This document shows positions 8,131 through 17,903 of a DNA stretch of 64,000 nucleotides, in pieces. This stretch comes from Psychrobacter sp. NZS113 (GTDB lineage: Bacteria > Pseudomonadota > Gammaproteobacteria > Pseudomonadales > Moraxellaceae), in contig NZ_JADYWL010000001.1 of NCBI RefSeq assembly GCF_015864825.1, positions 558,001 through 622,000 on the forward strand, given 5' to 3'. Under the pieces are notes generated by a model that had not been told where the DNA came from, searched no databases, and was given only the letters and a program-made list of their open reading frames with translations. How positions within the stretch are numbered: the stretch's first letter is position 1; every line of letters begins with the position of its first letter. A program made the position numbers and the translations under genes.

Positions 8131-9741
8131 ATGAGCGCTATCATAACCAGTAAACTGAGTCCAAACGCCGCTGAATTTCAGCAAAACAGTGCCGCAATGC
8201 AAGCGGTGGTTGATGACTTATATGGTCACTTACGTAAAGTCGTGCAAGGCGGTTCAGAGCGTGCCCGTGCCAAGCATTTAGCCCGTGGCAAACTCTTGCC
8301 TCGTGAGCGTGTTGAGCGTTTGCTCGATGTGGGTACTCCATTTTTAGAAGTGGCACCGATGGCCGCGCACGATATGTATGGTGAAGAGATTCCAGCGGCG
8401 GGCGTGATTGCGGGTATCGGCCGAATTAACGGTATTGAGTGTATGATCGTCTGTAATGATGCCACGGTAAAGGGCGGCACTTACTACCCAATGACGGTCA
8501 AAAAACATCTGCGTGCGCAAGAAATCGCGCAAGAAAATAACTTGCCTTGTGTCTATCTGGTAGATTCAGGCGGTGCTAATTTACCCAATCAAGATGACGT
8601 GTTTCCTGATAAAGAGCACTTTGGTCGCATCTTCTTTAATCAGGCCAACATGAGTGCGGCAGGTATTCCACAGATTGCCGTGGTCATGGGCAGCTGTACG
8701 GCTGGCGGGGCCTATGTACCAGCGATGAGTGATGAGTCGATTATCGTCAAAGAGCAAGGCACCATCTTTTTGGGTGGTCCGCCACTGGTAAAAGCAGCAA
8801 CAGGTGAAGAAGTTACTGCAGAAGACTTGGGTGGCGGCGATGTGCATACCCGTCTGTCAGGGGTCGTCGATCACTTAGCACAGAGCGATACTCATGCGCT
8901 ATCGATTGCACGCAACATCGTTAGCCATCTAAATCGTCCTGCGAAGCAAGTGCCCAATCAAATTAAACCGCGTCCACCACGCTATGATGCCAAAGAGTTA
9001 TATGGCGTCATTCCAACCGATAAGCGTAAGCCATTTGATATCAAAGAAATCATTGCTCGTATCGTCGATGACAGTGCCTTTGATGAATTCAAATCACGAT
9101 TTGGCACGACGCTGGTTTGCGGCTTCGCTCATATCGAAGGGATGCCAGTCGGTATCATCGCCAACAACGGTATCTTATTTAGTGAGTCAGCGCAGAAAGG
9201 CACGCACTTCATTGAGCTATGCTGTAAACGCAAAATTCCATTGGTATTCCTCCAAAACATCACAGGCTTTATGGTCGGTCGCAAATATGAAAACGAAGGC
9301 ATTGCGCGTCATGGTGCCAAAATGGTCATGGCAGTCGCCAATGCAAAAGTGCCAAAGTTCACGGTCATTGTCGGTGGCTCATTCGGCGCTGGTAACTACG
9401 GCATGTGTGGCCGCGCTTATAGCCCGCGCTTCTTATGGATGTGGCCAAATGCCCGTATCTCGGTGATGGGCGGCGAGCAAGCAGCCTCAGTATTGGCAAC
9501 GGTCAAGCGTGACAATTTCGACCGCAAGGGTGAAGAGTGGAGTGATGAGGACGAAGCGGCGTTTAAAGCGCCGATTCTCGATATGTATGAAAAGCAAGGT
9601 CACCCATATTATGCCACTGCACGTCTATGGGATGACGGCGTGATTGACCCTGCTGATACGCGACATGTATTGGCATTGGGGTTAAGCGCTGCCTATAACG
9701 CACCGATTGAAGAGACGACTTTTGGTGTATTTAGAATGTAA
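8131..9741 (+). CDS. liuB: methylcrotonyl-CoA carboxylase beta (carboxyltransferase) subunit
   Basis: A 536-residue carboxyltransferase subunit that moves the carboxyl group from biotin to 3-methylcrotonyl-CoA in leucine breakdown. Two crotonase-type halves are visible. The N half has [10 protein letters not shown] and [15 protein letters not shown]. The C half has QNITGFMVG and [20 protein letters not shown], which is characteristic of MCC beta rather than propionyl-CoA carboxylase. AAGGGA precedes ATG 8131. Its partner liuD lies two genes on. Confidence 0.94.
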   Translation: MSAIITSKLSPNAAEFQQNSAAMQAVVDDLYGHLRKVVQGGSERARAKHLARGKLLPRERVERLLDVGTPFLEVAPMAAHDMYGEEIPAAGVIAGIGRINGIECMIVCNDATVKGGTYYPMTVKKHLRAQEIAQENNLPCVYLVDSGGANLPNQDDVFPDKEHFGRIFFNQANMSAAGIPQIAVVMGSCTAGGAYVPAMSDESIIVKEQGTIFLGGPPLVKAATGEEVTAEDLGGGDVHTRLSGVVDHLAQSDTHALSIARNIVSHLNRPAKQVPNQIKPRPPRYDAKELYGVIPTDKRKPFDIKEIIARIVDDSAFDEFKSRFGTTLVCGFAHIEGMPVGIIANNGILFSESAQKGTHFIELCCKRKIPLVFLQNITGFMVGRKYENEGIARHGAKMVMAVANAKVPKFTVIVGGSFGAGNYGMCGRAYSPRFLWMWPNARISVMGGEQAASVLATVKRDNFDRKGEEWSDEDEAAFKAPILDMYEKQGHPYYATARLWDDGVIDPADTRHVLALGLSAAYNAPIEETTFGVFRM

Positions 9742-9855
9742 GCGCTCCAAGGTCTGCTCGCAATAAGATGGTGGTGCGACAATTTTTTTAATGTGATTAT
9801 ATCGCGGCATCGGGTTTTGACATCTTACTTTCTTATATGGGCATTATTATGAATG

Positions 9856-9870
9856 GCCCAAACGTTGGGC
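9856..9870. promoter_or_regulatory. inverted repeat in the liuB-liuC gap
   Basis: GCCCAA-ACG-TTGGGC is a perfect 6-bp inverted repeat in the 174-bp gap, 46 bp before liuC. A TTGACA lies upstream at 9817-9822. It may be an operator or part of an internal promoter region. No regulator gene is nearby to assign it to. Confidence 0.35.
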
Positions 9871-9915
9871 TAAATATTTACATAAACATTTACAAATAGG
9901 AACACAGAGAAAGCT

Positions 9916-10737
9916 ATGAAAGAAGCGAAATTAAAAAATACTAATAATTATAAAAGCCTGTTGGTCAGCGTTGAGCAGCATGTGGCGACGGTGACATTGA
10001 ATCGTCCTGAGATACGTAATGCCTTTAATGATGAAATGATAGCTGAGCTGACCGATGCATTCAGTACGCTTGGTGCTGATGATGAGGTACGTGTCATTGT
10101 ACTAGCGGCTGCTGGCAAGGCATTCTGCGCAGGTGCTGATCTCAATTGGATGCGCGCCATGGCGGATTATAGCTATGAAGAAAATTTAGCAGATGCTGAT
10201 AAATTGGCGCAAATGCTCAAAACTATTTACGAATGCCCGAAGCCAACAGTGGCGGCAATCCAAGGTGATGTCTATGCAGGTGGCATGGGTCTAGTCGCTG
10301 TTTGTGATGTGGCTATCGCCGTTAAGATTGCAAACTTCTGCTTAAGTGAAGTGCGTTTGGGCTTAGCCCCTGCGACTATCAGCCCTTATGTTATCCGAGC
10401 ATTGGGTGCTAGAGCGTCACAGCGTTACTTCTTAAGTGCTGAAGTATTTGATGCCAAAAAGGCACGTCAGCTTGGCTTTATCCATGAGCGTGTTAGCGAA
10501 GAATGGCTGGCTGATGAGGTCGCTATATTTTGTAGCAAAGTTGTCAAAAACAGTCCTGATGCAGTCAAAACCTGCAAGCAGCTATTACACGATGTCACTG
10601 GTGTGCCCATCACTGATGAGCTGATTGCTGATACGGTCAAAGGTATCGCTGATATCCGCTCATCAAAGCAAGGCAAAGAGGGTGTACAAGCCTTTTTGCA
10701 AAAACGTAAGCCCAATTGGTTGACGGCAGATGAATAA
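9916..10737 (+). CDS. liuC: methylglutaconyl-CoA hydratase (enoyl-CoA hydratase family)
   Basis: A 273-residue crotonase-fold enzyme. It hydrates 3-methylglutaconyl-CoA to HMG-CoA, the step after methylcrotonyl-CoA carboxylase. The oxyanion-hole segments FCAGADLNWM and YAGGMGL are present, and TLNRPEIRNAF at the N terminus is typical. The gene lies between the two carboxylase subunits, as in Pseudomonas liu clusters, which decides among the many crotonase activities. It has an N-terminal extension of about 10 residues relative to many homologues. Confidence 0.88.
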   Translation: MKEAKLKNTNNYKSLLVSVEQHVATVTLNRPEIRNAFNDEMIAELTDAFSTLGADDEVRVIVLAAAGKAFCAGADLNWMRAMADYSYEENLADADKLAQMLKTIYECPKPTVAAIQGDVYAGGMGLVAVCDVAIAVKIANFCLSEVRLGLAPATISPYVIRALGARASQRYFLSAEVFDAKKARQLGFIHERVSEEWLADEVAIFCSKVVKNSPDAVKTCKQLLHDVTGVPITDELIADTVKGIADIRSSKQGKEGVQAFLQKRKPNWLTADE

Positions 10738-10803
10738 TGCACGATAGGTAAATGGACAAATAGACAAGACGTCAAATAACAACGATAACACACAGGGATA
10801 GTT

Positions 10804-12933
10804 ATGTTTTCTAAAATTCTAATTGCCAACCGTGGTGAAATTGCCTGCCGAGTAGCCGCGACTGCTAAGCGTCTTGGCGTCAGTACCGTTGCTGTTTATT
10901 CTGATGCGGATCGTGAGGCCAAGCATGTGGCTGTCTGTGATGAGGCTATTTATTTAGGTGGTTCAGCACCGAAAGACAGCTATCTCAAAGGCGATGCGAT
11001 CATTGCGATAGCGCTTGAGACTGGCGCACAAGCGATTCATCCGGGTTATGGGTTTTTAAGCGAAAATGCTGACTTTGCGCAAGCCTGTCAGGATGCAGGA
11101 TTGGTCTTTATCGGTCCATCGGCTGATGCTATTCGTGCCATGGGCGGCAAGTCTGAGTCCAAGCGTTTGATGGAGATAGCTGGCGTGCCATTGATACCGG
11201 GCTATCACGGTGACAATCAAGATGCAGAATTTTTGCAGCAGCAAGCCGATAGCATTGGCTATCCTGTCTTGATTAAAGCCAGTGCAGGTGGTGGCGGTAA
11301 AGGCATGCGTATCGTTGAAAAAAGCAGCGACTTTATTGACTTGTTAGACTCATGTCGCCGTGAAGCCATTACCAGCTTTGGTGATGACAAAGTGTTGATT
11401 GAAAAATACGCCTTAAAACCGCGCCATATCGAAATCCAAGTATTTGGCGATACGCATGGCAACTATGTGCATCTGTTTGAGCGTGATTGTTCCGTACAAC
11501 GCCGCCACCAAAAAGTATTAGAAGAAGCGCCTGCACCGGGTGTTGATATTGCGATGCGTGAAGCGATGGGAACTGCTGCCATCGAAGCGGCTCGTGCGGT
11601 CGATTATGTTGGCGCAGGCACGGTCGAGTTCATCGTTGAGCAGCGTGAAGACGCTATGAATTTTTATTTCATGGAGATGAATACGCGGTTGCAGGTTGAG
11701 CATCCAGTCAGTGAAGCGATCACCGGTGTCGATTTGGTCGAATGGCAGCTGTTGGTCGCGGCAGGTCAGCCATTGCCAAAAACCCAAGCAGACTTAACTA
11801 TCAACGGTCATGCAATTGAAGCAAGAATCTGTGCTGAAAACCCTGACAATAGCTTCTTGCCAGCGACGGGTACGTTATTTACGTATCAAAAACCTGAACA
11901 CAGCACCTTTATGATTGATAAAGACGGTAATGGCGTGCGTATCGATGATGGAGTGCGCGAAGGTGATGTGATTAGCCCGTTCTATGATTCTATGATTGCC
12001 AAGCTCATCGTTCATGCGCCAACGCGAGAGCAAGCGTTAGCCAAGCTCGATCGCGCACTTGCCCAAACGCGTATCGTGGGTTTGCCGAATAACGCGGCAT
12101 TTTTACGCTATATTTTAAATACCGATTCATTTAGCCAAGCCAATCTCGATACTGCATTGATTGAACATGAGCGTGATGCGATTTTTAACCAGCAGCCTTT
12201 AGCTTTATCGACGCTGGTTGTGACCGCTATTACTCGTCAGCTTGCAAGCGAGATGGCGACGCAAGAGTCGGATATCGATCCATTTAGTAAACCTACTGGC
12301 TTCCGTGCTTATAATGATTACACTCGCTCATTCAGCTTGGTTTATGATGAGCATTCTTATATGGCCCGCATGAGCAACTGGCATAATGCGAATTGTTCTG
12401 ATAGTAAAAAGGGTAGCGATAACCTCAGTAGCTTTACGCTCGTTATCGAAAAAGAAGTGGTTAACACGCAGGATAATAGTAATATCAATGTCGCTGCTCA
12501 GACCGAAACGGTTTATGAAGGTCAAGTGAGCTATGTTAGTAGTGACGAACACAATCATACGTTATGGTTAAATGGTGCACGTACTAGCGCGCAAAGCTGG
12601 GTGCATAATGAGACCGTTTATGTGTTCACAGACAGTGGTCGTGATGAGATTACGCTTGTTGATATCATGGCGAATGTAGGCGAGGAGTCTGCAGCAGTCG
12701 GTAGTTTAAAATCACCGATGCCAGGGCAGGTTGTTGCCTTTAAAGTAGCGGTTGGTGATACCGTGAAAAAAGGCGAGCCGTTAGCAGTCATCGAAGCTAT
12801 GAAGATTGAGCATACCATTACTGCGCCGACGGATGGCGTGGTGGCAGAATTGCTATTTGCAGCAGGTGATTTGGTCGCTGATGGTGATGAGTTATTACGC
12901 ATTGATGCTGGTGAAAATACTGAGAGCGAATAG
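10804..12933 (+). CDS. liuD: methylcrotonyl-CoA carboxylase alpha (biotin carboxylase/carrier) subunit
   Basis: A 709-residue protein. The N-terminal biotin carboxylase domain begins FSKILIANRGEIACRV, with the glycine-rich ATP loop KASAGGGGKGM and EMNTRLQVEHPV. It is followed by a linker domain and a C-terminal biotinyl domain (from about 635). The biotin-accepting lysine is Lys667 in EAMKIEH. It carboxylates its own biotin with bicarbonate and ATP and hands the group to LiuB. BirA, encoded at 16706-17713, would attach the biotin. Confidence 0.94.
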   Translation: MFSKILIANRGEIACRVAATAKRLGVSTVAVYSDADREAKHVAVCDEAIYLGGSAPKDSYLKGDAIIAIALETGAQAIHPGYGFLSENADFAQACQDAGLVFIGPSADAIRAMGGKSESKRLMEIAGVPLIPGYHGDNQDAEFLQQQADSIGYPVLIKASAGGGGKGMRIVEKSSDFIDLLDSCRREAITSFGDDKVLIEKYALKPRHIEIQVFGDTHGNYVHLFERDCSVQRRHQKVLEEAPAPGVDIAMREAMGTAAIEAARAVDYVGAGTVEFIVEQREDAMNFYFMEMNTRLQVEHPVSEAITGVDLVEWQLLVAAGQPLPKTQADLTINGHAIEARICAENPDNSFLPATGTLFTYQKPEHSTFMIDKDGNGVRIDDGVREGDVISPFYDSMIAKLIVHAPTREQALAKLDRALAQTRIVGLPNNAAFLRYILNTDSFSQANLDTALIEHERDAIFNQQPLALSTLVVTAITRQLASEMATQESDIDPFSKPTGFRAYNDYTRSFSLVYDEHSYMARMSNWHNANCSDSKKGSDNLSSFTLVIEKEVVNTQDNSNINVAAQTETVYEGQVSYVSSDEHNHTLWLNGARTSAQSWVHNETVYVFTDSGRDEITLVDIMANVGEESAAVGSLKSPMPGQVVAFKVAVGDTVKKGEPLAVIEAMKIEHTITAPTDGVVAELLFAAGDLVADGDELLRIDAGENTESE

Positions 12934-12992
12934 CTGACCAAGCCTAATAAAAAAGCCTCACAGAAAGGCGAATAATAAAAAGGATGATAAGT

Positions 12993-13913
12993 ATGAGCCA
13001 TTCATATCCAAATCATGTCACCATCGTTGATGTCAGCCCGCGTGATGGCTTGCAAAACGAGTCAATGACGGTACCGACTGAGGTTAAGCAAGCGCTTATC
13101 AATGATTTGATTGCGGCAGGTGTCAAAAAGCTAGAAGCAACAAGTTTTGTTTCGCCAAAGTGGGTGCCACAAATGGGCGATAATAGCGCGCTACTTGAAG
13201 CACTTGAGAAGACACGTCAGACAGATATTTGCTACTCAGTCCTAGTGCCCAATATGCGCGGTTTTGAAAATGCTATTTTGCATCGTCCTGACGAAATTGT
13301 TATTTTCGGCTCAGCCAGTGAGACCTTTAGCCAAAAAAATATCAATTGTAGTATTGATGAGAGTATCGAGCGTTTTGCACCGGTGGCAGCCGAGGCAAAA
13401 GCGCAAGGCATCAAAGTACGTGGTGTTATCTCTTGCACGGTTGGTTGTCCTTATGAAGGCGAGATTGACCCAGGCCAAGTAGCGTATGTGACCAAGCGCT
13501 TAATTGAGATTGGTTCAGAGCAGATTGGCATTGCCGATACGATTGGTGTTGGTACGCCGCTCAAGGTACAACGAGCATTACAAGCTGCATTAGAATATGC
13601 TGATATCTCTATGCTATCGGGTCACTTTCACGATACTTATGGTCAAGCATTGAGCAATACGCTAGCCGCACTACAAATGGGTGTCAGTGAGTTTGATACC
13701 TCAGTGGCTGGTCTTGGCGGCTGTCCTTATGCCAAAGGCGCAACGGGCAATGTCGCCACCGAAGATGTGGTATATATGCTGCATGGTATGGGTATCAGTA
13801 CAGGCATCGATTTGGATAAATTGGTCGTGGCAGGTGAGCGTATTAGTGAGTTCTTAAAGCGTCCAAATGGCTCGAACGTGGCACGTGCTTTAATCAATAA
13901 ACGTCAGTCTTAA
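12993..13913 (+). CDS. liuE: hydroxymethylglutaryl-CoA lyase
   Basis: A 306-residue TIM-barrel lyase that cleaves HMG-CoA to acetyl-CoA and acetoacetate, the last step of leucine breakdown. The signature VSPRDGLQNE is near the start. The catalytic loop GLGGCPYAKGATGN carries the active-site cysteine, and HFHDTYG supplies metal ligands. AAGGA at 12980-12984 is eight bases before ATG 12993; the upstream ATG 12984 overlaps that ribosome site and is less likely. Confidence 0.93.
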   Translation: MSHSYPNHVTIVDVSPRDGLQNESMTVPTEVKQALINDLIAAGVKKLEATSFVSPKWVPQMGDNSALLEALEKTRQTDICYSVLVPNMRGFENAILHRPDEIVIFGSASETFSQKNINCSIDESIERFAPVAAEAKAQGIKVRGVISCTVGCPYEGEIDPGQVAYVTKRLIEIGSEQIGIADTIGVGTPLKVQRALQAALEYADISMLSGHFHDTYGQALSNTLAALQMGVSEFDTSVAGLGGCPYAKGATGNVATEDVVYMLHGMGISTGIDLDKLVVAGERISEFLKRPNGSNVARALINKRQS

Positions 13914-13956
13914 AAAATTATTGTAAAAATTAAATACTAAAATACAAGGAATAGTT

Positions 13957-15144
13957 ATGAGTTTACCTGGATTGAATTTTCAGCTTGGCGAAGATATTGA
14001 TGCCCTACGTGATATGGTACAGCAGTTTGCAGCCAATGAAATCGCCCCACGTGCAGCTGAGATTGATAGCAGCGACGAGTTCCCAATGGATCTGTGGCAA
14101 AAGATGGGTGATATTGGTTTGCATGGTATTACTGTTCCTGAAGAGTACGGCGGCTCTAATATGGGTTACGTCGCACATATGGTCGCGATGGAAGAGATTA
14201 GCCGTGCTTCGGCATCGGTAGCATTGAGCTATGGTGCACACTCAAACCTATGTATCAACCAAATCAAACGTAACGGCTCTGAGGCACAAAAACAAAAGTA
14301 CTTACCAAAACTGGTCAGCGGTGAGTTCATCGGTGCACTGGCCATGAGTGAGACTGGTGCTGGTTCGGACGTTGTCAGTATGAAGCTCAGAGCTGAAGAA
14401 AAAGACGGCAGCTATGTGCTGAACGGCAATAAAATGTGGATTACCAATGGTCCTGATGCGGATGTGATGGTGGTCTATGCGAAGACCAATCCTGAGCTAG
14501 GCGGCAAAGGCATGACAGCCTTTATCGTTGAAAAAGGCATGGAAGGTTTCGGCACAGCACAGAAGCTAGACAAGCTTGGCATGCGTGGTAGCCATACGGG
14601 TGAGATGACCTTTAACAATGTGACTGTGCCGAGTGAAAATATCTTAGGCGGTCTCAATGAGGGCGTTAAGGTATTGATGAGTGGCCTAGATTATGAGCGT
14701 GCCGTATTGGCTGCAGGTCCTATCGGTATCATGCAAGCGGTGATGGACAATGTCGTGCCTTATATTCATGATCGTAAGCAGTTCGGTCAAGCGATCGGTG
14801 AGTTTCAGCTTATCCAAGGTAAAGTTGCCGACATGTATACGATACTGCAGGCAGGTCGCAGCTTCTTATATACCGTTGGTAAAAATCTCGACATGCTAGA
14901 TCAGCGCGGTGCTGGTCATAGCCGAGAAGTGCGTAAAGACTGCGCCAGTGTGATTCTATGGTGTGCTGAAAAAGCCACATGGATGGCAGGCGAAGGTATT
15001 CAAATATTTGGTGGCAATGGCTATACCAACGAGTATCCACTTGGTCGCTACTGGCGTGATGCCAAGCTATATGAGATTGGCGCAGGAACCAGTGAAATCC
15101 GCCGTATGCTGGTCGGTCGTGAGTTGTTTAACGAGACTAAATAA
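13957..15144 (+). CDS. liuA: isovaleryl-CoA dehydrogenase
   Basis: A 395-residue FAD acyl-CoA dehydrogenase oxidising isovaleryl-CoA to 3-methylcrotonyl-CoA, the substrate of LiuBD. The catalytic glutamate is in [13 protein letters not shown] (Glu247). This position in helix G marks isovaleryl-CoA dehydrogenases, unlike the C-terminal Glu of medium-chain enzymes. [10 protein letters not shown] and the C-terminal [12 protein letters not shown] are typical. It is last in the cluster here and first in Pseudomonas liu operons. A terminator follows. Confidence 0.93.
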   Translation: MSLPGLNFQLGEDIDALRDMVQQFAANEIAPRAAEIDSSDEFPMDLWQKMGDIGLHGITVPEEYGGSNMGYVAHMVAMEEISRASASVALSYGAHSNLCINQIKRNGSEAQKQKYLPKLVSGEFIGALAMSETGAGSDVVSMKLRAEEKDGSYVLNGNKMWITNGPDADVMVVYAKTNPELGGKGMTAFIVEKGMEGFGTAQKLDKLGMRGSHTGEMTFNNVTVPSENILGGLNEGVKVLMSGLDYERAVLAAGPIGIMQAVMDNVVPYIHDRKQFGQAIGEFQLIQGKVADMYTILQAGRSFLYTVGKNLDMLDQRGAGHSREVRKDCASVILWCAEKATWMAGEGIQIFGGNGYTNEYPLGRYWRDAKLYEIGAGTSEIRRMLVGRELFNETK

Positions 15145-15201
15145 TACTAATAGGTATAAATAATTAGCTAATTTTTATCGAATTATGTTCACTGTAAAAC
15201 T

Positions 15202-15243
15202 AAAAATGTGCTACGTTATGTCTTTCATAGCGTGGCACTTTTT
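15202..15243 (+). terminator. terminator after liuA
   Basis: A stem of about 16 pairs (GTGCTACGTTATG with CATAGCGTGGCAC, including G-U pairs) is followed by TTTTT. It lies 58 bp after the liuA stop. Confidence 0.7.
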
Positions 15244-15269
15244 AATGACTTAAATAAAAGACTTTTATA

Positions 15270-15797
15270 ATGATTCGTAAACGAAATACCAAGTTCGCTC
15301 TTAATCACATAGCTTCCAACAAGACAGCTTCTCATTTTCTTACCAACATAAAATCTATCAGTACTTATGGTCTGTTAACCACTCTGTTTGCATTGTTTAC
15401 GATGACAGCAAGCATAACGACTGCACAGGCAGAGCTGGTTGATTTGTCTAGTCCTGAACCTGTTATTAAGTTTGCTAGTCGTGAAGCAGATTGGTCAAAG
15501 TCACCCGTTTTTGATTTCGATTTTGATTTCAATAGGGGTTATTTCTTCTGTATAGATAAGGAAATTCGTGAAAGAACTAGATTTTTTCATGGACAAAAAC
15601 TTAAGGTTTTGTTGGAATTGTTAGTCGATAGACAAGGTGAAATTGTCAAAGTGAATATTAAAGAAACCAGCGGTAATAAGTGTTTTGATCGAAGCGCTGC
15701 TCGTCAGATAAGAAGTGGTCGGATGAGGCCATTTGTGTTTGAAGGAAAAGCAATACGTGGAAAAGTTGATGTACCTATTATTTTTATAGCAGAATAG
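15270..15797 (+). CDS. stand-alone TonB C-terminal domain protein
   Basis: A 175-residue exported protein. A hydrophobic segment at about 33-50 ends TAQA, consistent with a long signal peptide or an anchor. Residues about 105-175 form a TonB-C-like domain (VLLELLVDRQGEIVKVNI, CFDRSAARQIRSGRMRPF, a final strand VDVPIIFIAE). The proline-rich spacer of true TonB proteins is absent and no exbB/exbD is adjacent, so a periplasmic role other than classical energy transduction is possible. Two cysteines flank the domain and may form a disulfide. Confidence 0.65.
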   Translation: MIRKRNTKFALNHIASNKTASHFLTNIKSISTYGLLTTLFALFTMTASITTAQAELVDLSSPEPVIKFASREADWSKSPVFDFDFDFNRGYFFCIDKEIRERTRFFHGQKLKVLLELLVDRQGEIVKVNIKETSGNKCFDRSAARQIRSGRMRPFVFEGKAIRGKVDVPIIFIAE

Positions 15798-15827
15798 GTG
15801 ATAACAAGGAATTAGGTTTGTTAAATT

Positions 15828-15864
15828 AGAAAAAGCAGTACGCCTCAGACGTACTGCTTTTTCT
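15828..15864. terminator. bidirectional terminator between the TonB-C gene and coaX
   Basis: AGAAAAAGCAGTACG and CGTACTGCTTTTTCT form a perfect stem with a short CCTCAGA loop. A-tract and T-tract flanks let it serve both converging genes. Confidence 0.85.
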
Positions 15865-15899
15865 ATTCTAACTTTATAAAATACGACAACACACTTCAA

Positions 15900-16622
15900 T
15901 TATTTACTATGATCAAAATATCGTGCCAGACCATTTAATAATAAATCATCACGCAGACGTACCGGACGGTTGACGTGCTGCGAGATAATCGCTGCATCAC
16001 CACCCGTCATGATAACTTCAAAGTTGGGGTGACGATGGCTAATCTCATTAATCGCACCGACGATTGATAATAGTATGCCGCGATGTACCGCATCTTGTGT
16101 GGTCACACCTTGGCTGACACTGTCGAAAGTCCCATTAGATATGGTGATTTGCTTGGTACCAGAAAACAGTGACTCACGTTGCAGGTAGATACTGGGAAAG
16201 ATATAACCGCCCAAATGCTCAGCATGATCGATCAAATCAATGGTCACTGCTGTACCGCAACCAATCACACATTGACGCTTTTTCTTATCGACTGCGCCTA
16301 GCATTTGTAGCCAGCGATCACAGCCGAGCTGCTCATCGTTATATTGACTCTTCATTAGCGGGTGAGCGGCGTCGACATGGACGAATTCAAACGGAATATT
16401 TAGACGGCTTAAGGTCTCTGATACCTTGGCATTCAGCTCGTTACCTAGTACAGATGAGATACCAATAAAGTCAGGGGCAAAACGCTCAAAGCGATCCGTC
16501 AGACCCATCAGTAATTCGGCTGGTGCTTGCAAATGTTGTTTGGCATCATGTGTGACTATCTGACCGATATCATCGGTGAGCCAGTATTTCAGGCGGGTAT
16601 TTCCAAGATCAAGCCAGAGCAT
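15900..16622 (-). CDS. coaX: type III pantothenate kinase
   Basis: A 240-residue cytoplasmic kinase for the first step of coenzyme A synthesis. The ASKHA phosphate motifs are LDLGNTRLKYW at the N terminus, LGCDRWLQMLG in the middle, GCGTAVTIDLI as the second phosphate loop and TGGDA near the C terminus. Type III enzymes use a monovalent cation and are not inhibited by CoA (family knowledge). It lies 83 bp downstream of birA on the same strand, a common birA-coaX arrangement. Confidence 0.92.
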   Translation of the reverse strand: MLWLDLGNTRLKYWLTDDIGQIVTHDAKQHLQAPAELLMGLTDRFERFAPDFIGISSVLGNELNAKVSETLSRLNIPFEFVHVDAAHPLMKSQYNDEQLGCDRWLQMLGAVDKKKRQCVIGCGTAVTIDLIDHAEHLGGYIFPSIYLQRESLFSGTKQITISNGTFDSVSQGVTTQDAVHRGILLSIVGAINEISHRHPNFEVIMTGGDAAIISQHVNRPVRLRDDLLLNGLARYFDHSK

Positions 16623-16705
16623 AAAATTCCCTTTATATACAGTGAAGCAATTATCAACATCCTATCCTGATAGCTACTGCACTTTAGTGCTCGTTGATTA
16701 AACGA

Positions 16706-17713
16706 TTAAGTCGTTTGAATAACGTCAATGCGTCCGGTGAAAAGTGCAGAAATCTTACCGTTATCTTGGCGCAATTGCAAACATCCATGTGTATCGATAC
16801 CACAAGCGTAACCCGTGAGTATATTGGTTTGACCGTTATGCTCTTGGGTCACACGTAATCGCAGTTCGCTTAGTGCATCCATCGAGTCAAACTGCTTTAA
16901 AAAGCTGTCCAGATAATAACGATGTCCCGTTGGTTTTTCTATACTTAGGTGCTCAAAGCGCGTCATCGCAGCCATTAGCGCTTTACTCATTTGCTGATAA
17001 AGCACACGTAAGCTCGGTAGACTGGCAGCCTGCGCTTTTGGCTGTAGTGTCTCAACAATATCTTGTAAGCTAATCGCTTGATAACTCATGCCTTCAGAGG
17101 TTTGTGCAGTTAGCTTTGGCGTGGATTGGACATTGAGACCCACACCTATCACCAAACCAACCAGTTTGCCTGCTTGCGATACGGGTTCAATCAGAATCCC
17201 AGCAAGCTTATTAAACGGCAGTGTCTGATGATTTAATTCCGTATTATGCACATCAGCGCTATCTAAGGCAGATTGGCTTTGAGGCTGATTCTGGCTTTGA
17301 TTTTGACTTTGGTAAAAGCCTAAATCATTTGCCCACTTCACGCCGATTGGTGTTAGTCCTTGCGTTTGTAATTGCTCATTTAGTACTTGGATAACGGGCA
17401 TTTTTGCCAGCTCTACACCGATGATTAGTGACAGTAAGCCACTAACGGGTATGTGAACAGGATGATAGAGCGATAGGTAGACATTGCCACGCGGTGATTG
17501 CCATGAGCGCCCGTGTTGTCCGCGACCAGCGCTTTGGGTTTCAGCGGTTAGTAGATGCATCTCGGCCGCATTCAATGTGCCATTCTGTACATCAGCTATT
17601 AGCTCGCTATTGGTAGAGGCGCTACTGGTAAGATGGCTATGATTCAGCTCAGGTAAATGCTCAAGTGTTAATGACTCCGATGCAGAATCAGAGGATTGGT
17701 TATATGTCGGCAT
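16706..17713 (-). CDS. birA: biotin-[acetyl-CoA-carboxylase] ligase
   Basis: A 335-residue enzyme that makes biotinyl-5'-AMP and transfers biotin to carrier lysines. GRGQHGRSW is at 63-71, KWANDL at 126-131 and KLAGILIE at about 169-176. The N-terminal winged-helix domain of E. coli BirA is absent, so this is probably a ligase without repressor activity. A glutamine/serine-rich insert at about 135-148 (QSQNQSQNQPQSQS) and a following loop interrupt the catalytic domain next to KWAND, which is unusual. Likely substrates here are LiuD and acetyl-CoA carboxylase. Confidence 0.9.
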   Translation of the reverse strand: MPTYNQSSDSASESLTLEHLPELNHSHLTSSASTNSELIADVQNGTLNAAEMHLLTAETQSAGRGQHGRSWQSPRGNVYLSLYHPVHIPVSGLLSLIIGVELAKMPVIQVLNEQLQTQGLTPIGVKWANDLGFYQSQNQSQNQPQSQSALDSADVHNTELNHQTLPFNKLAGILIEPVSQAGKLVGLVIGVGLNVQSTPKLTAQTSEGMSYQAISLQDIVETLQPKAQAASLPSLRVLYQQMSKALMAAMTRFEHLSIEKPTGHRYYLDSFLKQFDSMDALSELRLRVTQEHNGQTNILTGYACGIDTHGCLQLRQDNGKISALFTGRIDVIQTT

Positions 17714-17903
17714 AAGTTTATTCTATTTGAGTAATGTCGCTGGGATAATTTTTGATATACTGGGCGGTTTTCGATAGATATGAAAGTTGGTTAAGTTAGA
17801 TAGCATAAAGACCGGGTTGCGATTTGGCAAATGCAATTAATAGTATTGATAAGCAAGATAGAAAATAAAATTTGAAAAACAAGCGTGATAAAAGGTTAAT
17901 TCG

